Source: Asterias rubens (taxonomy: Eukaryota > Echinodermata > Asteroidea > Forcipulatida > Asteriidae). From it: 64,000 bases of DNA. This document shows positions 47,326 to 58,239 of this stretch, piece after piece (positions within the stretch are counted from its first letter, which is position 1; every line of letters starts with the position of its first letter). A model generated the notes under the pieces. That model was given only the letters and a program-made list of their open reading frames with translations, was not told the DNA's origin and searched no databases. A program made the translations under genes and the position numbers. Location: positions 1,150,191-1,214,190 of the forward strand of contig NC_047078.1 in assembly GCF_902459465.1 (NCBI RefSeq), written 5' to 3'.

Positions 47326-47579
47326 ACCAAAATTGTTACTCAATGGTCGAGTGTTCCTCAAATTTGAAATTATTTTTGTTTTATAATTAGCCATTATGCG
47401 GATAATATAATACATTCACCCTGATGCTGAATTTATAACGGAATCAGCTGTTTTTCAACGCCCCGTTCAAGGGGCCCATGCAGACCATTCAATTGGGGGG
47501 TTTTACATCATAAAACAGTCGTCTGAAACGAACAGTCAATACTTAACAGCAACTTGTTAGTCTTTGCTAAAGAAGTCAT

Positions 47580-47774
47580 GTTAAGTTAAAACTTGCTGCC
47601 TTATGATGAGGGGAAGCTCGACAGCCATTGGCCCCCCTTTTTTTTTCTTGGTGATTTTATTCGCGATGAGGTTTTCATTTCCCGCGCAATGTTACAAGAC
47701 TTCATGCAGTCTGCGATGAGGAAAGGACAGTCATCTTCACCGGCTTCAGTGACAGATTCAAGAGAAATGACGGG
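47580..47774 (+). other. Candidate first exon with a strong donor
   Basis: An open frame ending in the stretch MQSAMRKGQSSSPASVTDSR runs into a good donor (ACGGG|GTAAGT) at 47774/47775. The nearest suitable downstream acceptor on this strand is 51818, in front of GT92 gene 3. Joined there, the frame stops at the second codon. It would then be leader sequence with a short upstream frame rather than extra coding sequence. The product is not recognised. Confidence 0.3.
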
Positions 47775-48041
47775 GTAAGTTTTAGAAAAGGGCAAAAAAG
47801 GTGAAATATTTTAACTCTGGACCACATTGTGCAACACATCAACCACCACACCCTGTTTGACCCTACAACCGGGAGGCCTCCATTACCGAAAATAAAGGGA
47901 CACGGTTCGACAGTTTGTCTGTATCTAATATAAAATAATGAGGATTTGAAATCAATATTTAATAAAACTTTTATAATTGTTCACATTCAGAGAACAATCA
48001 CGGAGGTAGAAATCTACCTCTATGGTGAAAAAAGGCACACT

Positions 48042-48158
48042 TCCACAAATCTCGCAACTTCGATGACCAATTGAGCTCAAATTTGTATGCATAAAATGTT
48101 GAGATACACCGAGTGAGAAGACTGGACAATCCAATAATATTGGCTAGTGTCTTTAAAC
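48042..48158. mobile_element. MITE-A end fragment
   Basis: About 115 bases, CACAAATCTCGCAACTTCGA to TTGGCTAGTGTCTTTAA. One arm only, with a short internal deletion. Confidence 0.65.
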
Positions 48159-48361
48159 AGGAATACAAGACAAAATCACCTAAAGTGCGTTTTGCGACTA
48201 GAAAATTAACTATAACTATTTTTTCGCTTAAAGTGAATTAATTTGCTGAGGAAAGTTCTTTCTGCTCACCAATTGGGAACCAACCTTGAAGCAAGTGTTT
48301 GTTCATAACAAATTTATTTTGTGGAGTCATTGTGAAGTATGTCGATGCATACCCATCATCA

Positions 48362-48412
48362 CCTCCTAAAGACGAGCAGAATATTATACTAATCGAAACG
48401 TTGAGACCAAAC
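48362..48412 (+). ncRNA. Hammerhead-like motif, first of a tandem pair
   Basis: CTAAAGACGAGCAGAATATT, ATACTAATCGAAACGTTGAG. The GAAACG part is intact, the box is CTAAAGA. Confidence 0.4.
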
Positions 48413-48490
48413 CACTCATCAATAAACGAGATCTTTATGCATGGTTGTACCATAGAGAAAGGAGTATACCCAGATACACAAGTTTAGCTT

Positions 48491-48540
48491 TCTCCAGAAG
48501 ACGATCAGAGCATGCTGATCGAAACGTCGAGTTGAAACCT
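48491..48540 (+). ncRNA. Hammerhead-like motif, second of a tandem pair
   Basis: CCAGAAGACGATCAGAGCAT, GCTGATCGAAACGTCGAG. A perfect stem II (CGATCAG/CTGATCG) and GAAACGTC. It lies 130 bases after the first copy in the same direction, like the tandem ends of Penelope-type elements. Confidence 0.5.
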
Positions 48541-48659
48541 ACATTCTACCTCCTTGGATGAATCATGGGGGTAGAATTCCACCTCCATGCATGAATCAAG
48601 ATCATTGAGTCTGACCCATCCATTTGGGTCTGACCCATATTTGGGTTCAGTATAAACCC

Positions 48660-48960
48660 TAAATCTGCGTCCGAAACAGCGACTTCGGCTACAGCTACGG
48701 CTAGATCGCGCACGTCGGCCTATTGATCAATACGCCTCTCTTAATATTTATGCATGACGTCATAATTCTTACCCAAAATGAGGCTATGGGCGCACTTTCC
48801 CCATCACTTGCAGTGGCTGCGCCCATCGCCTCGTTTTGGATCAGCATTGTGACGTACCTCATGCATAAATATTATAAAAGGTGTATACTGTCAGACGCAC
48901 TGATCTAGCCGTAGCTGTAGTCTCAGTCAAACAACGCAGCATCCGGATCGAAATTCAATA
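48660..48960. mobile_element. Large palindromic element related to MITE-H
   Basis: Arms TTCGGCTACAGCTACGGCTA and GATCTAGCCGTAGCTGTAGT, then further arms CGCATGACGTCATAATT-like and TTGTGACGTACCTCATGCAT around the centre CTTGCAGTGGCTGCGCCCAT. It shares the GGCTACGGCTA motif with MITE-H; the outer boundaries are unclear. Confidence 0.55.
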
Positions 48961-49178
48961 TTGACCACTTTGCGGCTCAGAAAGACACAGAAAGGGGCCG
49001 TCTCTTGTCGTCTTATACTCTGATGTTTTTATCTAAAAATTGTCATGTAATTTGACCCTTTGATCACAATGTGATAATGTTGTTGATAAAAAATACATAC
49101 CAATAAAACATACCAATGTAGAACCCATGTGACTGTAAACAAGGAGTTGTGTTGGTTCTGCAATAAGCCGGTGGTGTG

Positions 49179-49561
49179 TTAAAGACAGTGGACACTATTG
49201 GTAATTGTCAAAGACTAGCCTTCACAGTTGGTGTATCTCAACATATGCAGAAAATAACAACTCTGTGAAAATTTGAGCTTCATCGGTCGTTGCGAGATAA
49301 TAATGAAAGAAAAAAGACACCCTTGTCACACGAAGTTGTGTGCTTTCTGATGCTTGATTTCAAGACCTCAAATATCTAAACTTGAAGTCTCGAAATCAAA
49401 TTCGTGGAAAATTACTTCTTTCTCGAAAACAACGTCACTTCTGTGGGAGCTGTTTCTCACAATGTGTTATACTATCAACATCTCCCCGTTGCTATTAATC
49501 AAGAAAGGTTTTTTGATGATAATTATTTTGAGTAATTACCAATAGTGACCACTGCCTTTAA
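49179..49561. mobile_element. MITE-A, complete copy
   Basis: 383 bp from TTAAAGACAGTGGACACTAT to ACCACTGCCTTTAA, with clear TTAA at both ends and the central hairpin preserved. Confidence 0.87.
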
Positions 49562-50423
49562 GTTAAGGCTTTGATTAGTATACTTTGATTGTCTTCATAA
49601 TCACTGTATATACATCTTTAATATGGTGTAATCTAAAATGGTGTACCGCAAAATCAGATGAGGCCTATGACTTTTCGTGATAAAATGTTTGTTTTCTCAA
49701 AAGGCTTTATGTCATAGGCAATTTAAAGGCAACCAGTTTCAGGCAATCTCCAAGATGATGAAACATCCACATATATATTCCAATATCATGAGAAATGTAT
49801 GTTTTACAACCAAAGTGCATTTTACATGCAGTGCTATTGTTTGCCTACACGTTGCCTTAAAAATGTCCTGCGTGACATGACATTATTCAGAGTTATTGCT
49901 TTATTATTCTACAAAATACATTTTTGTCTATGACTGTAGGGCAGTTAAAGGGCATTCCACTTTTCCCCTTTTGTGTGGGATAATATTTTCAATTTGATAA
50001 TTTCTTATCTTATCTTGCCATCTTAACTTGATCATAAGACCATTTTGATCATAAGATTCCTTGATATATAATATTTCCTTGTTTACCAGCGGAAATCCCA
50101 TTTCCTTGTGAACATTTATCTTGTCACACATAAAAACAGTTGGGACCAAGTTTATACACAACACATTTGTGGGGCCTTGTAGTTGAAACCCACCCCATCG
50201 CCTGAAGTGTGCATTATTAGGCACCGGACACTATTGGTCTACATTTTTAAAATTCATGCTTTTATTTTCTGTATTTTTGTAACAGGTATGTTTTTTGTTG
50301 GAGGGGTCTGGGAGGGCACATCGCTTTGATGACAGTTTTTAAAACTTTTGCCTTACCCTGGACGGCCCCTGCCAACAAAGAATTATGTCCGAAGATTTAA
50401 AATAAAAATAAATAAATAAAATG

Positions 50424-50799
50424 AAATTGGTAATTACTCAAAATAATTGTTAACATAAAAACTTACTTGAATGAGCAATGGGAAGCTGTTGATAGTATTG
50501 CACATTGTGGAAACGGCTCTTCTGAAGTAACCTAGTTTTTAAGAAATAGGTTATTTCTACTCACTCAAATAATGATTAAAGGACTTCATGCATAAGCATA
50601 TAATTATTAGCGTCTGAAGGCACACACATTCAATTGTGCAACAATTGTTTTCTTTTTTCATTATTCTCTTACAACTTCGATGACCAATTGAGTTAAACAT
50701 TTCACAGATTTGTTATTTCATGCTTAATGTTGGGATACAAAGAGTGAGAATACAGGTCTTTGACAATTACCAAAGGTGTTCCTCCATTAGAGCCTTTAA
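50424..50799. mobile_element. MITE-A copy, diverged
   Basis: AATTGGTAATTACTCAAAAT to TAGAGCCTTTAA. An isolated left-end fragment (CACCGGACACTATTGG) sits 200 bases upstream at about 50221-50240, suggesting a later insertion between the end and the body. Confidence 0.7.
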
Positions 50800-51265
50800 G
50801 GTTGGCAGCTTCAATCTTTATCAAAACACTCCAAGGTCCCAATTGTACTGCCCCACAAAATCCAAAATATATAAATAAAGTCTTCTGTGCATTTCCAACA
50901 ACTTTTATTGCTTAACTGTTTTAAGCTACAAACAAAAAATGAATAGTATACCAGCTACACAAAATGTATTTGATCTTATGTATTTGCATCGGGGATATAA
51001 TATCACTTTGTCGGGCATGTTCTGCATTCTTTGCATGTGGAGTTTGTTGTTCACACAAGTACTAAGTATACAGTTCTTAAAATGTGGTTCAACATGCTTG
51101 AAGTGGATTACACGTGTGTGTGTTAAGCTGATTATCCGAGGGAATGGCGGCCGCCATTTTTTCGCACCTCTGTGGGACATTTCACCATTCCTTGTTAAAA
51201 TGTCCCCTTTTTAAAACAACTGTTGCATATTGGCCCGGAATACTGTGAGTCAACACATTTCGTCT

Positions 51266-51606
51266 TTAAAGCAATGGACGCCTTCATTGTCAAATACCAG
51301 TATTTTCACATGGTGCATCCAAACATTGCATAAAGTAACAAATCTGTGAAAATTTTGACTCAATTTGGCCATCAAAGTTGCATGCAAGAGAATAGTGACA
51401 GAAAAAAAACACCCTTGTTGCACAAATTTGTGTTCTTTCATCAGATGTCTAAAATTAAAAGACTTTAAGTGAGAAATTAACTCTTTCTTTCTCAAGAATT
51501 ACGTTATACATCAGAGGGAGCCGTTTCTCACAATGTTTCATCAACAGCTTTCATTGCTCGTTAATACCAAGTAAACTTTTATGCTCACAATTCTTTTGAG
51601 TAATTA
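51266..51606. mobile_element. MITE-A copy upstream of GT92 gene 3
   Basis: TTAAAGCAATGGACGCCTTC to TTGAGTAATTAGTAAT. It ends where MITE-E begins, about 250 bases before the GT92 gene 3 ATG. Confidence 0.75.
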
Positions 51607-51610
51607 GTAA

Positions 51611-51748
51611 TGGGAGACTTTGGGACGCTGGGTGGCAGCAGACTTACCAGGTAAATTTCCATTGTTTATGTAGTTCCAAGCATGCGCACATTACCGAGAA
51701 CAATGGATTTTACCTGGTTAGTCTGCTGCCACCAAGCGTCCCGAAAGC
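51611..51748. mobile_element. MITE-E copy, 5' of GT92 gene 3
   Basis: Arms GGGACGCTGGGTGGCAGCAG and CTGCTGCCACCAAGCGTCCC with the core CATGCGCACATTACC. It is better preserved than the 5.0-kb copy. It ends 70 bases before the splice acceptor of GT92 gene 3. Confidence 0.78.
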
Positions 51749-51852
51749 AACTGTTGCATAGTGGGACGATATTGTGAGTCAACATAGTCTTTAAACATTG
51801 TCATTTTCATTTCACAGATGAGCTTCTGTGCATCTAATGTTGGCAGTTAAAG

Positions 51853-53223
51853 ATGGAAATGCAATCAAGAAAATCACCCCTACGTCACCATCTAGTGGTG
51901 GTTCCGACATATAACGTACCAGTAGGCCGGTTTTTCGCCTCTCTGTGTGTTGTGGGAATCGTCTATGTATTTTTCATCTACCACATTGTTCTCCCTGCCT
52001 CCATATCTCGGAACCCACCGGATTACCAAGACGTGATGCGTTTTAAACGGACTCTTGTTGTAAATGAAAGCTACTACATGTATGGTTCCCCGACGACTGA
52101 CACATGTTATCTACGCGACAAGCTATCGTCGCCGGAGCTACCGGATCTTCATTCGGTATTTTCGGATCCTATGTCTGGAGAGGTTATCTTTGTGGGTCTG
52201 AAACTCTTGAAACACCGGTGGCATGAAGGTCCGTTCCGGTGTGAGTTCTCGGACGGCCAGATGAGCGAAACTAAACAAATCCTAGAGGATCGACAGAGCT
52301 TTGGACATTTTCCTCAGTATGTTGTCGTCTTGACGTGCCCCATCCCGGAGCCGTTCCGGTGGCGTGTTCGATTCAAAATTAACCTACGTCGACTTGCCGC
52401 CAATACCACGTACGTGAATCTCACTGTATGTACATCCGGAGCGTCACCTGAGAAACTTTACAAATTAGCCATTTGCACAATGGTGAAAAACTCAGATAGT
52501 TTTATTCCGGAGTGGCTAGACTATCACCGATTTGTCGGTGTGGAACATGTATTTATCTATGACAATGAGCTCGAGACAAAGACTACGCTTCCTGAGAGTC
52601 TAACCGACTACATCGAGAATGGATTCGTAACTATCATTCCATGGGCGCACAGTGTGTCTAGGTACAAGACTTACCTCGAGGTCCAAATAGCGCATGAGAA
52701 TGACTGCGTCTGGAGATACAAGCACAACGTTCATTGGATGGTTAAGATTGACGTAGACGAATACGTTCAACCAATGAACGAAGAGAAGCCTTACATAACA
52801 GACTACCTCAATAGCATCATTTTCAATAATGTGGCATCAGTGCGAATTCAAAACTGGTTCTTCGGCCACCCACCAAACTTTACCCATGATAGTGACTCCA
52901 TTATTGAACGCAATTGTTGGCGTTCAGAACAACCCACCCTACAAAACACGGGCCACGACAAGAACATCCTTCGACCGATCAACGTACACTACTTCAAAAT
53001 CCACAGTGTTAAACTCGGTGGTGACGTCATATCAGCTGACCCGTACACCGAGCTGCGATTGGTCCACTACAGAGAGGACAATCCCAGAGCGCGCCATTTT
53101 TCTTTGCCAACATTTAGTGAGAGAGACGATTCTATGGTGAGGATACGGAACGAGTCGTTGCTGTGGAGGGAATCGAGACTTTCCTCGTCCGAAACGGAGC
53201 AAACATTAACTACCACGAACTGA
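51853..53223 (+). CDS. GT92-family glycosyltransferase, type II membrane protein (gene 3)
   Basis: Intronless frame of 456 residues. The cytoplasmic head is longer than in the paralogs, and the membrane segment lies at about 27-47 (FFASLCVVGIVYVFFIYH). The GT92 region at about 205-430 carries ICTMVKN (207-213), IYDNE (235-239), D-V-D-E (300-303), RIQNWFFGH and NTGHDKNILRP. The block from NTGHDK through HSVKLGGDVISADPY to LVHYR is nearly identical to gene 2 and slightly less like gene 1. Genes 2 and 3 therefore look like the closer pair, although they are 35 kb apart with glycerol kinase between them. An acceptor (ttttcatttcacag) ends at 51818, 34 bases before the ATG, again pointing to a spliced 5' UTR. 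Upstream lie a MITE-A copy, a MITE-E copy and a short direct duplication. The exact acceptor sugar is not predictable. Confidence 0.94.
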   Translation: MEMQSRKSPLRHHLVVVPTYNVPVGRFFASLCVVGIVYVFFIYHIVLPASISRNPPDYQDVMRFKRTLVVNESYYMYGSPTTDTCYLRDKLSSPELPDLHSVFSDPMSGEVIFVGLKLLKHRWHEGPFRCEFSDGQMSETKQILEDRQSFGHFPQYVVVLTCPIPEPFRWRVRFKINLRRLAANTTYVNLTVCTSGASPEKLYKLAICTMVKNSDSFIPEWLDYHRFVGVEHVFIYDNELETKTTLPESLTDYIENGFVTIIPWAHSVSRYKTYLEVQIAHENDCVWRYKHNVHWMVKIDVDEYVQPMNEEKPYITDYLNSIIFNNVASVRIQNWFFGHPPNFTHDSDSIIERNCWRSEQPTLQNTGHDKNILRPINVHYFKIHSVKLGGDVISADPYTELRLVHYREDNPRARHFSLPTFSERDDSMVRIRNESLLWRESRLSSSETEQTLTTTN

Positions 53224-53324
53224 TGTAATATCTAATTAGTTTTAAGTAACCAAACAACTCTGTACTTTTTAAATATCGTGCCCCCACCCCCTAAGCGTAA
53301 CTGAGCGACGTATAGGGCCTCTGG

Positions 53325-53790
53325 CTCAAGTTTTATTGGCCAAGTCATCAGGGTGTGGGTTCGAATCCCGTTCATGGCACTGACCTTGCTCTCTATAGTG
53401 TAAAAGAGTGAAAAACACCGCTCTTTACATTTCGAGCTGTCCCTAATATGGCTCTTTGAAAAGAGTGGTGGTTATTTCACTCTTTTAGAGGAGTTTCACT
53501 CCAGGACAGAGTGAAAAATCACTAAAAGATGCAAACTTCAATTCAAAGGAGTGGAAGGCCACTCGAAAAAGAGTTGTCCCTCATTATGGCTCAAAGAGTG
53601 TATTTTCACTCCTTTACATTTAGAGAATGTGTCCCTGGGCAAAACAACTTTTCTAAACGGGTACATGTGAGGACACAGAGATGGCTCTTGTAATTGACTT
53701 AGAGACACAGGCTGTACACTGCCAAGGGAGCTGATGGTTTAGGGAATATGATGAGGAAAAGACAGAGCAAGGTTTTTACGAATCGCCGGC
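53325..53790 (+). mobile_element. Same tRNA-derived SINE family, split by an insertion
   Basis: Head half with the B box (GGGTTCGAATCCC) at about 53358-53370. The body (GTGTCCCTGGGCAAAACAAC, CAGGCTGTACACTGCCAAGG) resumes at about 53629, after the AAGAGTG element. The A-box side is degraded. Confidence 0.6.
53391..53628. mobile_element. AAGAGTG-type palindromic element splitting a SINE
   Basis: Carries many facing GAGTGAAAA/TTTTCACTC segments (AGTGTAAAAGAGTGAAAAAC at the left, CACTCCTTTACATT at the right). It interrupts a tRNA-derived SINE. A related element is at 58240-58475. Confidence 0.6.
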
Positions 53791-53799
53791 TCCCACTCT

Positions 53800-54731
53800 G
53801 CCTGTGGGCGCTTTGGCATCTTCCGTTTTCACGATGAAGAACAGTAGTTTTGCTACTTTGCGAAAAACAAAAATTGCAACCGTTTTGCACCCCCTCCCCA
53901 CAAACTAGGGTCATTTCATACCAGATAATATTTACAAGCAACCAGTTTCAGGCAATCTCAATGAAGAGAAGGCATTTGAACATTCTTAAGTTTCTTCTTG
54001 GGGATCGTCATACATTTTGAAGAATGAGTCGTGAGCTACCAAAGTGGCCGTGTAGCATGCACTGCAGTTGGTTGCCTCTAAGTTGCCTGTAAAAGTTGCC
54101 TCGTGTGACCAAACCCTAACCCTCTTTATTGTTTATTATAAAGAGTCATATTAAAACCTTAGTGCAGTATCAAGTTCAAACCATGAAGTAGGTGCAATGA
54201 ACATGCTTGTTTGAGTTATTCTGAAGATTTTAAGGAAATTTCTGTTTAATTGAAAACGTTCAATTTGAAGGTAAAAGGGTAAAGATTTTGTTTTCAACAC
54301 AATACTAATTTATACGCACATTTAACTACAAGAAAGATACAATAAAGATCACATGTGAACGATTCATCAGAAGTCTATCTTGATATTAAAAATTGCCAAA
54401 AAAGCTGTTACGACGGTAACTTTCACAAGAACACCAAAATAAATCCACATTAATTTTTAGCAAGGCATCAGATGTAATGTTTGTACGAAACATGGGAGCT
54501 GTTTCACAAAGGGGTTAGGTCCCCGGTGTACACATACTTGTGGACGTTTTTGTGGGACCCCAAAGGGGAAAACCCAAATACACGCAAGGCGCCAGCCCCC
54601 TAGGAACTTGAACTTGGGTCACGGTAGACGTGACTCAAGTCGGACTTTCGTCGAGTGTTTTTTCCATCTAAAATGCAAAACGCACCACATGGATATTGGA
54701 TGTCGTCCGGGGCCCAATTGGATGGGGCAGC
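53800..54731. other. Gene-free stretch
   Basis: No exon or repeat recognised. Confidence 0.35.
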
Positions 54732-55107
54732 TTAAAGGTAGTGGACATTGTTGGTAAGTGCTCAAAATAATTATTAGCATAAAACCTTACTTGGTAATGA
54801 GTAATGAAGATAGGTTGATAGTATAAAACATTGTGAGAAACGGCTCACTCTGAAGTAACGTAGTTTTCGAGAAAGAAGTAGTTTTCCACGAATTTGATTT
54901 CGAGACCTCAGATTTAGAGTTTGAGGTCTCGAAATCAAGTATCTGAAAGCACACAACTTCGTGTGACAAGGGTGTTTTTTCTTTCATTATTATCGATGAC
55001 TAAATTGAGCTTAAATGTTCACAGGTTTGTCATTTTATATTATGTCGAGATACACCAAGTGAGAAGACTGGTCTTTGACAATTACCAGTAGTGTCCACTG
55101 TCTTTAA
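54732..55107. mobile_element. MITE-A, complete copy in reverse orientation
   Basis: 376 bp, TTAAAGGTAGTGGACATTGT to GTGTCCACTGTCTTTAA. Clear hairpin centre (GATTTCGAGACCTCAGATTT). Confidence 0.87.
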
Positions 55108-55118
55108 CACCTTCCTGC

Positions 55119-55244
55119 TTAGCAAAAACAAGCAGCAGAATACCATGTCTCAGACAGTCACTATGGCTGGTAACCTTTCTAAGCATGCTTTTGTTGTGCT
55201 CAGGTTCTGTTTGTGCTTAAGCAACAATATGAAATTGGGCCCGG
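55119..55244. mobile_element. MITE-J fragment
   Basis: TGCTTAGCAAAAACAAGCAG to AAGCAACAATATGAAATTGG and GCCC. The left end was lost next to the MITE-A copy at 54732-55107. Confidence 0.55.
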
Positions 55245-56062
55245 GCGCTGAACGAACACATAGAATTGGCAACTAATTGATACTAGATGGGAACGACTTG
55301 ACAAGAGACTAGGGTCATAGAGGTGAACATAATCCCCTGAGCAAACCTTGGTGCCTGGTGCTGAAACCGAATGTTGCTTTTAATGACAGATATCGGTTAC
55401 AACTCATCACTTCCTGGTTTCAATTGTTGCACTTGGCTCAGAGATTCCGGATTTGCGATACTTAAAACAGTATTCGGGTAAACAAAGAACTGTCAAAATC
55501 TAAACACAAAACACCGAATTCAATACTGTTTGAGTACAAACTAAATTGTTATAAATTTTGGTGTGGATGTTGAAACAGGACATAGTTTATCATCCACTCG
55601 AGTCATGAGTTCCTTATTCCAGGGACGTGCACAACTGAGGTTAGACTTGACTCAAGTTTCAATCCCGTGAGAGTCCTTTATTTTCAGTCTCATCGCCTAA
55701 CATCAGATCACTGCCCAAAAACCTGTGCAGGGACTTCGATCCCGCAGTTCAAATTTCCTTTAATGGCCCTTTTCGAATCCACGGCTTCGTCTCCAGATTC
55801 GGCCCAGGCTAGATTGGCCCCGCGACTATTTTGGCATTTGCGTAAACGTTCTTAGGGCTTCAGACGGCCTAAAGCCGAATCCAAAGCCAAAGCCAAAGCC
55901 GTGGTTTCGAAAAGGGCCTATGTAAATCCATTCACTTATGCGTATGTAAACATTGCTGCGTGATACCAAAATAGCTACATTTTGACGGCGGTACCTCTCT
56001 TTACGAGAAAGGGACTTGAATCAAGTCTAAGGTTTTTCCCGGATGTGAGGGTTTGGTGGAAC
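55245..56062. other. Presumed upstream region of the EMI-EGF gene
   Basis: Contains a short run of AAAGCC repeats (about 55870-55905) and GGCTTCAGAC/GCCTAAAGCC inverted pieces near 55855. No coding sequence. Confidence 0.35.
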
Positions 56063-56070
56063 TATAAGAG
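56063..56070 (+). promoter_or_regulatory. TATA-like box
   Basis: TATAAGAG, about 30 bases upstream of an initiator-like TCAGACT and of the exon candidate that ends in a strong donor at 56231. Probable promoter of the EMI-EGF gene. Confidence 0.4.
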
Positions 56071-56091
56071 CCAAGAACGGTTTCCGTGTAG

Positions 56092-56231
56092 TCAGACTGC
56101 ATCCTGAAGACGTCGAGAACAGACCTCTAGACATCTCAACATTAATTGCATCTTAGGTACAAGTATTCGTTGAAAATTGTCCTGACAGTGAACCAAGCAC
56201 AGAGGAGCGTACATTGGCGTCACCTTCGGAG
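56092..56231 (+). other. Candidate non-coding first exon of the EMI-EGF gene
   Basis: A TATA-like TATAAGAG at 56063-56070 lies about 30 bases before an initiator-like TCAGACT (56092-56098). A stretch with no long frame then runs to a perfect donor (GAG|GTAAGT) at 56231/56232. The next same-strand acceptor with a coding continuation is 58515, just before the signal-peptide exon. I therefore infer a 5' UTR exon joined to 58516. The link is inferred from order and splice-site quality only. Confidence 0.5.
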
Positions 56232-56250
56232 GTAAGTTAGCATTTTATGA

Positions 56251-56590
56251 GATGTCGTGGCCAAGCGGGTAAGAGCACCACACTCATGCTCTGGTGTTTC
56301 TGTTCAGCAGAGTGTGGGTTTGACTCCCGGTTGTGACATTAATGGTGTGTCCCTGAGAAAGACACTTAACTGTATTTGCTTCTCTCCACCCATGGGTAAA
56401 TGGGTACCTGGGAGGGCAGAGATAGTTCTTGTGATTGGTTTTAGCTTAGAAGCAAATATTTGTTGCGCAGGCTGTATACTCCCCCAGGGAGCTGAGATTG
56501 TTTAAGGAATGAATTAAATTGACAGGTAACCAGGGGAAGCGCTTTGAGACGTCCTTCGGGTTTGTATAAAAACCGAATATGGAGGATTTC
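56251..56590 (+). mobile_element. tRNA-derived SINE (Ser/Leu-like head)
   Basis: The head 56251-56339 has an A box (GTGGCCAAGCGGGTAAGAGC) and a B box (GGGTTTGACTCCC) separated by an anticodon-like and long variable arm region. The body has TCTCCACCCATGGGTAAATG and GGCTGTATACTCCCCCAGGG. The tail is GCGCTTTGAGACGTCCTTCG, the LINE-type end. It starts 20 bases after the candidate donor at 56231. Confidence 0.8.
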
Positions 56591-57112
56591 AGATGGAGGA
56601 GAAAGGCTTTGTGTCTGAAGTCCGATTCAAAAAGTCCGGGTGGTAAATTGGTCGTTTCTAACAATATTAAATGTTTTATAACATCAAAATCTCTATAGTG
56701 TCTTTTACAAAGTACGATTTTATGGTAAGTTTTAGTAATGAAAAGGTACTTTACAAGATTGGTAGAGCTGACAAAAGTGTGAACCATAATCATTTCACGA
56801 AACGTAACAAAGCTGTAGAAAAACAAGTCCCTTAACTTTGGTTGTTGTTGCTTTTTTGCATTTTTTTTAATTCGAATAGTCCTACTGTTTCAGAGGGAAA
56901 TGTTTCTCGGGAAAAACAACTTGGCTCTTATGAACTTATATAATGTCATCCTTTTTATTTTTATTTTTATTTTATTTTACGTAAACTTTAACTAAAAGAT
57001 GACCCTCTATACATTTAGTCTTTTTGGTGGACACTATAAGAGTTCTCTGTTTGCAGGCCTGATACTTCACGGTGGCATTGGAGGCGATTGCTTCCATGCC
57101 CCCCCCCCCCCC

Positions 57113-57697
57113 CCGGGGCCAATTTCATAGAGCTGCTTAAGCAAAAAAAAATTGCTTTTGAGCACGAAAATAGCTCGCTTATTTTACACATGTTACTAGC
57201 CCAAATTTCATGCCATATACATTGTTTGTGACTGGTTAGCCTTGCTCAAGGCAGTCGCATTATTCGCTCCGAAAAGACGCCGCTGTAAACCCACCCGTAT
57301 ACCCTGTGCGTGGTGCGTGCAATCACACCGCATGACCCACCCGTATACACACTGTCACATCGTACGAATACTGTGCACACAAGTCATCCGCACTCGTACC
57401 ACTAACCGCATGCGGAGGCCGTGCAGGCCTCCGCATGCGGATAGTAGTGTATGGGGACATCGTGTCGTGCGATGTTACGCACAGTGAATACGGGTGGGTT
57501 TTTATACAGCGGCGGTCTTTTACTGGAGTGAATAATTCGACTGCCTTGAGCAAGACTAGTGACTGGTATTTAGCTGTTGTTTACTTAGTATAACAATTGA
57601 GTTGAGTCTTGGCCGGTAATCTGATTTTACTAAGCAAGTATTGTTTTGCTTAAGCAAAATTTTGTGCTTAAGCAGCTCTATGAAATTGGGCCCTGGT
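57113..57697. mobile_element. MITE-J copy interrupted by MITE-G
   Basis: Left end GGGGCCAATTTCATAGAGCT, right end AGCAGCTCTATGAAATTGGG and CCC. The interior is split at 57237-57558 by MITE-G. A poly-C run (about 57100-57113) precedes it. Confidence 0.75.
57237..57558. mobile_element. MITE-G copy with 9-bp target duplication, nested in MITE-J
   Basis: 322 bp flanked by GTGACTGGT at 57228-57236 and 57559-57567. Ends are TAGCCTTGCTCAAGGCAGTC and GACTGCCTTGAGCAAGACTA. The central fold is CGCATGCGGAGGCC/GGCCTCCGCATGCG. Same TAG(T/C)CTTG terminus and duplication length as 37093-37412, although the interiors differ. Confidence 0.82.
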
Positions 57698-57853
57698 CAT
57701 GGTTTTGGTTTCCTTAAAATGCGCCAGTAGAAGTTTACAATGTTTATAAGGTTCCCTTCACCTTGGAGATTTGTGCCCTTGCATATAGGCCTAGGTCTGT
57801 GTTTGGTTAGGGTGTTACACAGACAGAAAAGCTAAATAGTGGCAGATACTCTT

Positions 57854-58239
57854 TTAAAGGCAGTGGACACTATTGGTAATTGTCAAATACTAGCCTTCAC
57901 AGTTGGTGCATCTCAACATATGCATAAAATAACAAACCTGTGAAAATTTGAGCTCAATCGGTCATCGAACTTGCGAGATAATAATGAAAGAAAAAAACAC
58001 CCTTGTCACACGAAGTTGTGTGCGTTTAGATGGTTGGTTTCGAGACCTCAAGTTCTAAATCTGAGGTCTCGAAATCAAATTCGTGGAATATTACGCCTTT
58101 CTCTAAAACTATGGCACTTCAGAGGGAGCCGTTTCTCACAATGTTTTATACCATCAACCTCTCCCCATTACATGTCACCAAGTAAGGTTTTATGCCAATA
58201 ATTATTTTGAGTAATTACCAATAGTGTCCACTGCCTTAA
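57854..58239. mobile_element. MITE-A, complete copy upstream of the signal-peptide exon
   Basis: 386 bp, TTAAAGGCAGTGGACACTAT to TGTCCACTGCCTTAA. It is one of the best-preserved copies, placed in the presumed first intron of the EMI-EGF gene. Confidence 0.88.

Larger units (their letters stand above)
51219..51801. repeat. Direct duplication upstream of GT92 gene 3
   Basis: AACTGTTGCATATTGGCCCG...GTGAGTCAACA...TCTTTAAA at 51219-51270 recurs as AACTGTTGCATAGTGGGACG...GTGAGTCAACATAGTCTTTAAA at 51750-51796. The second copy ends about 22 bases before the splice acceptor. Confidence 0.65.

Noticed and set aside
56251-56339. Genuine tRNA-Ser/Leu gene
   Set aside because: A and B boxes are present but the cloverleaf is poor and the sequence continues into a typical SINE body and tail.
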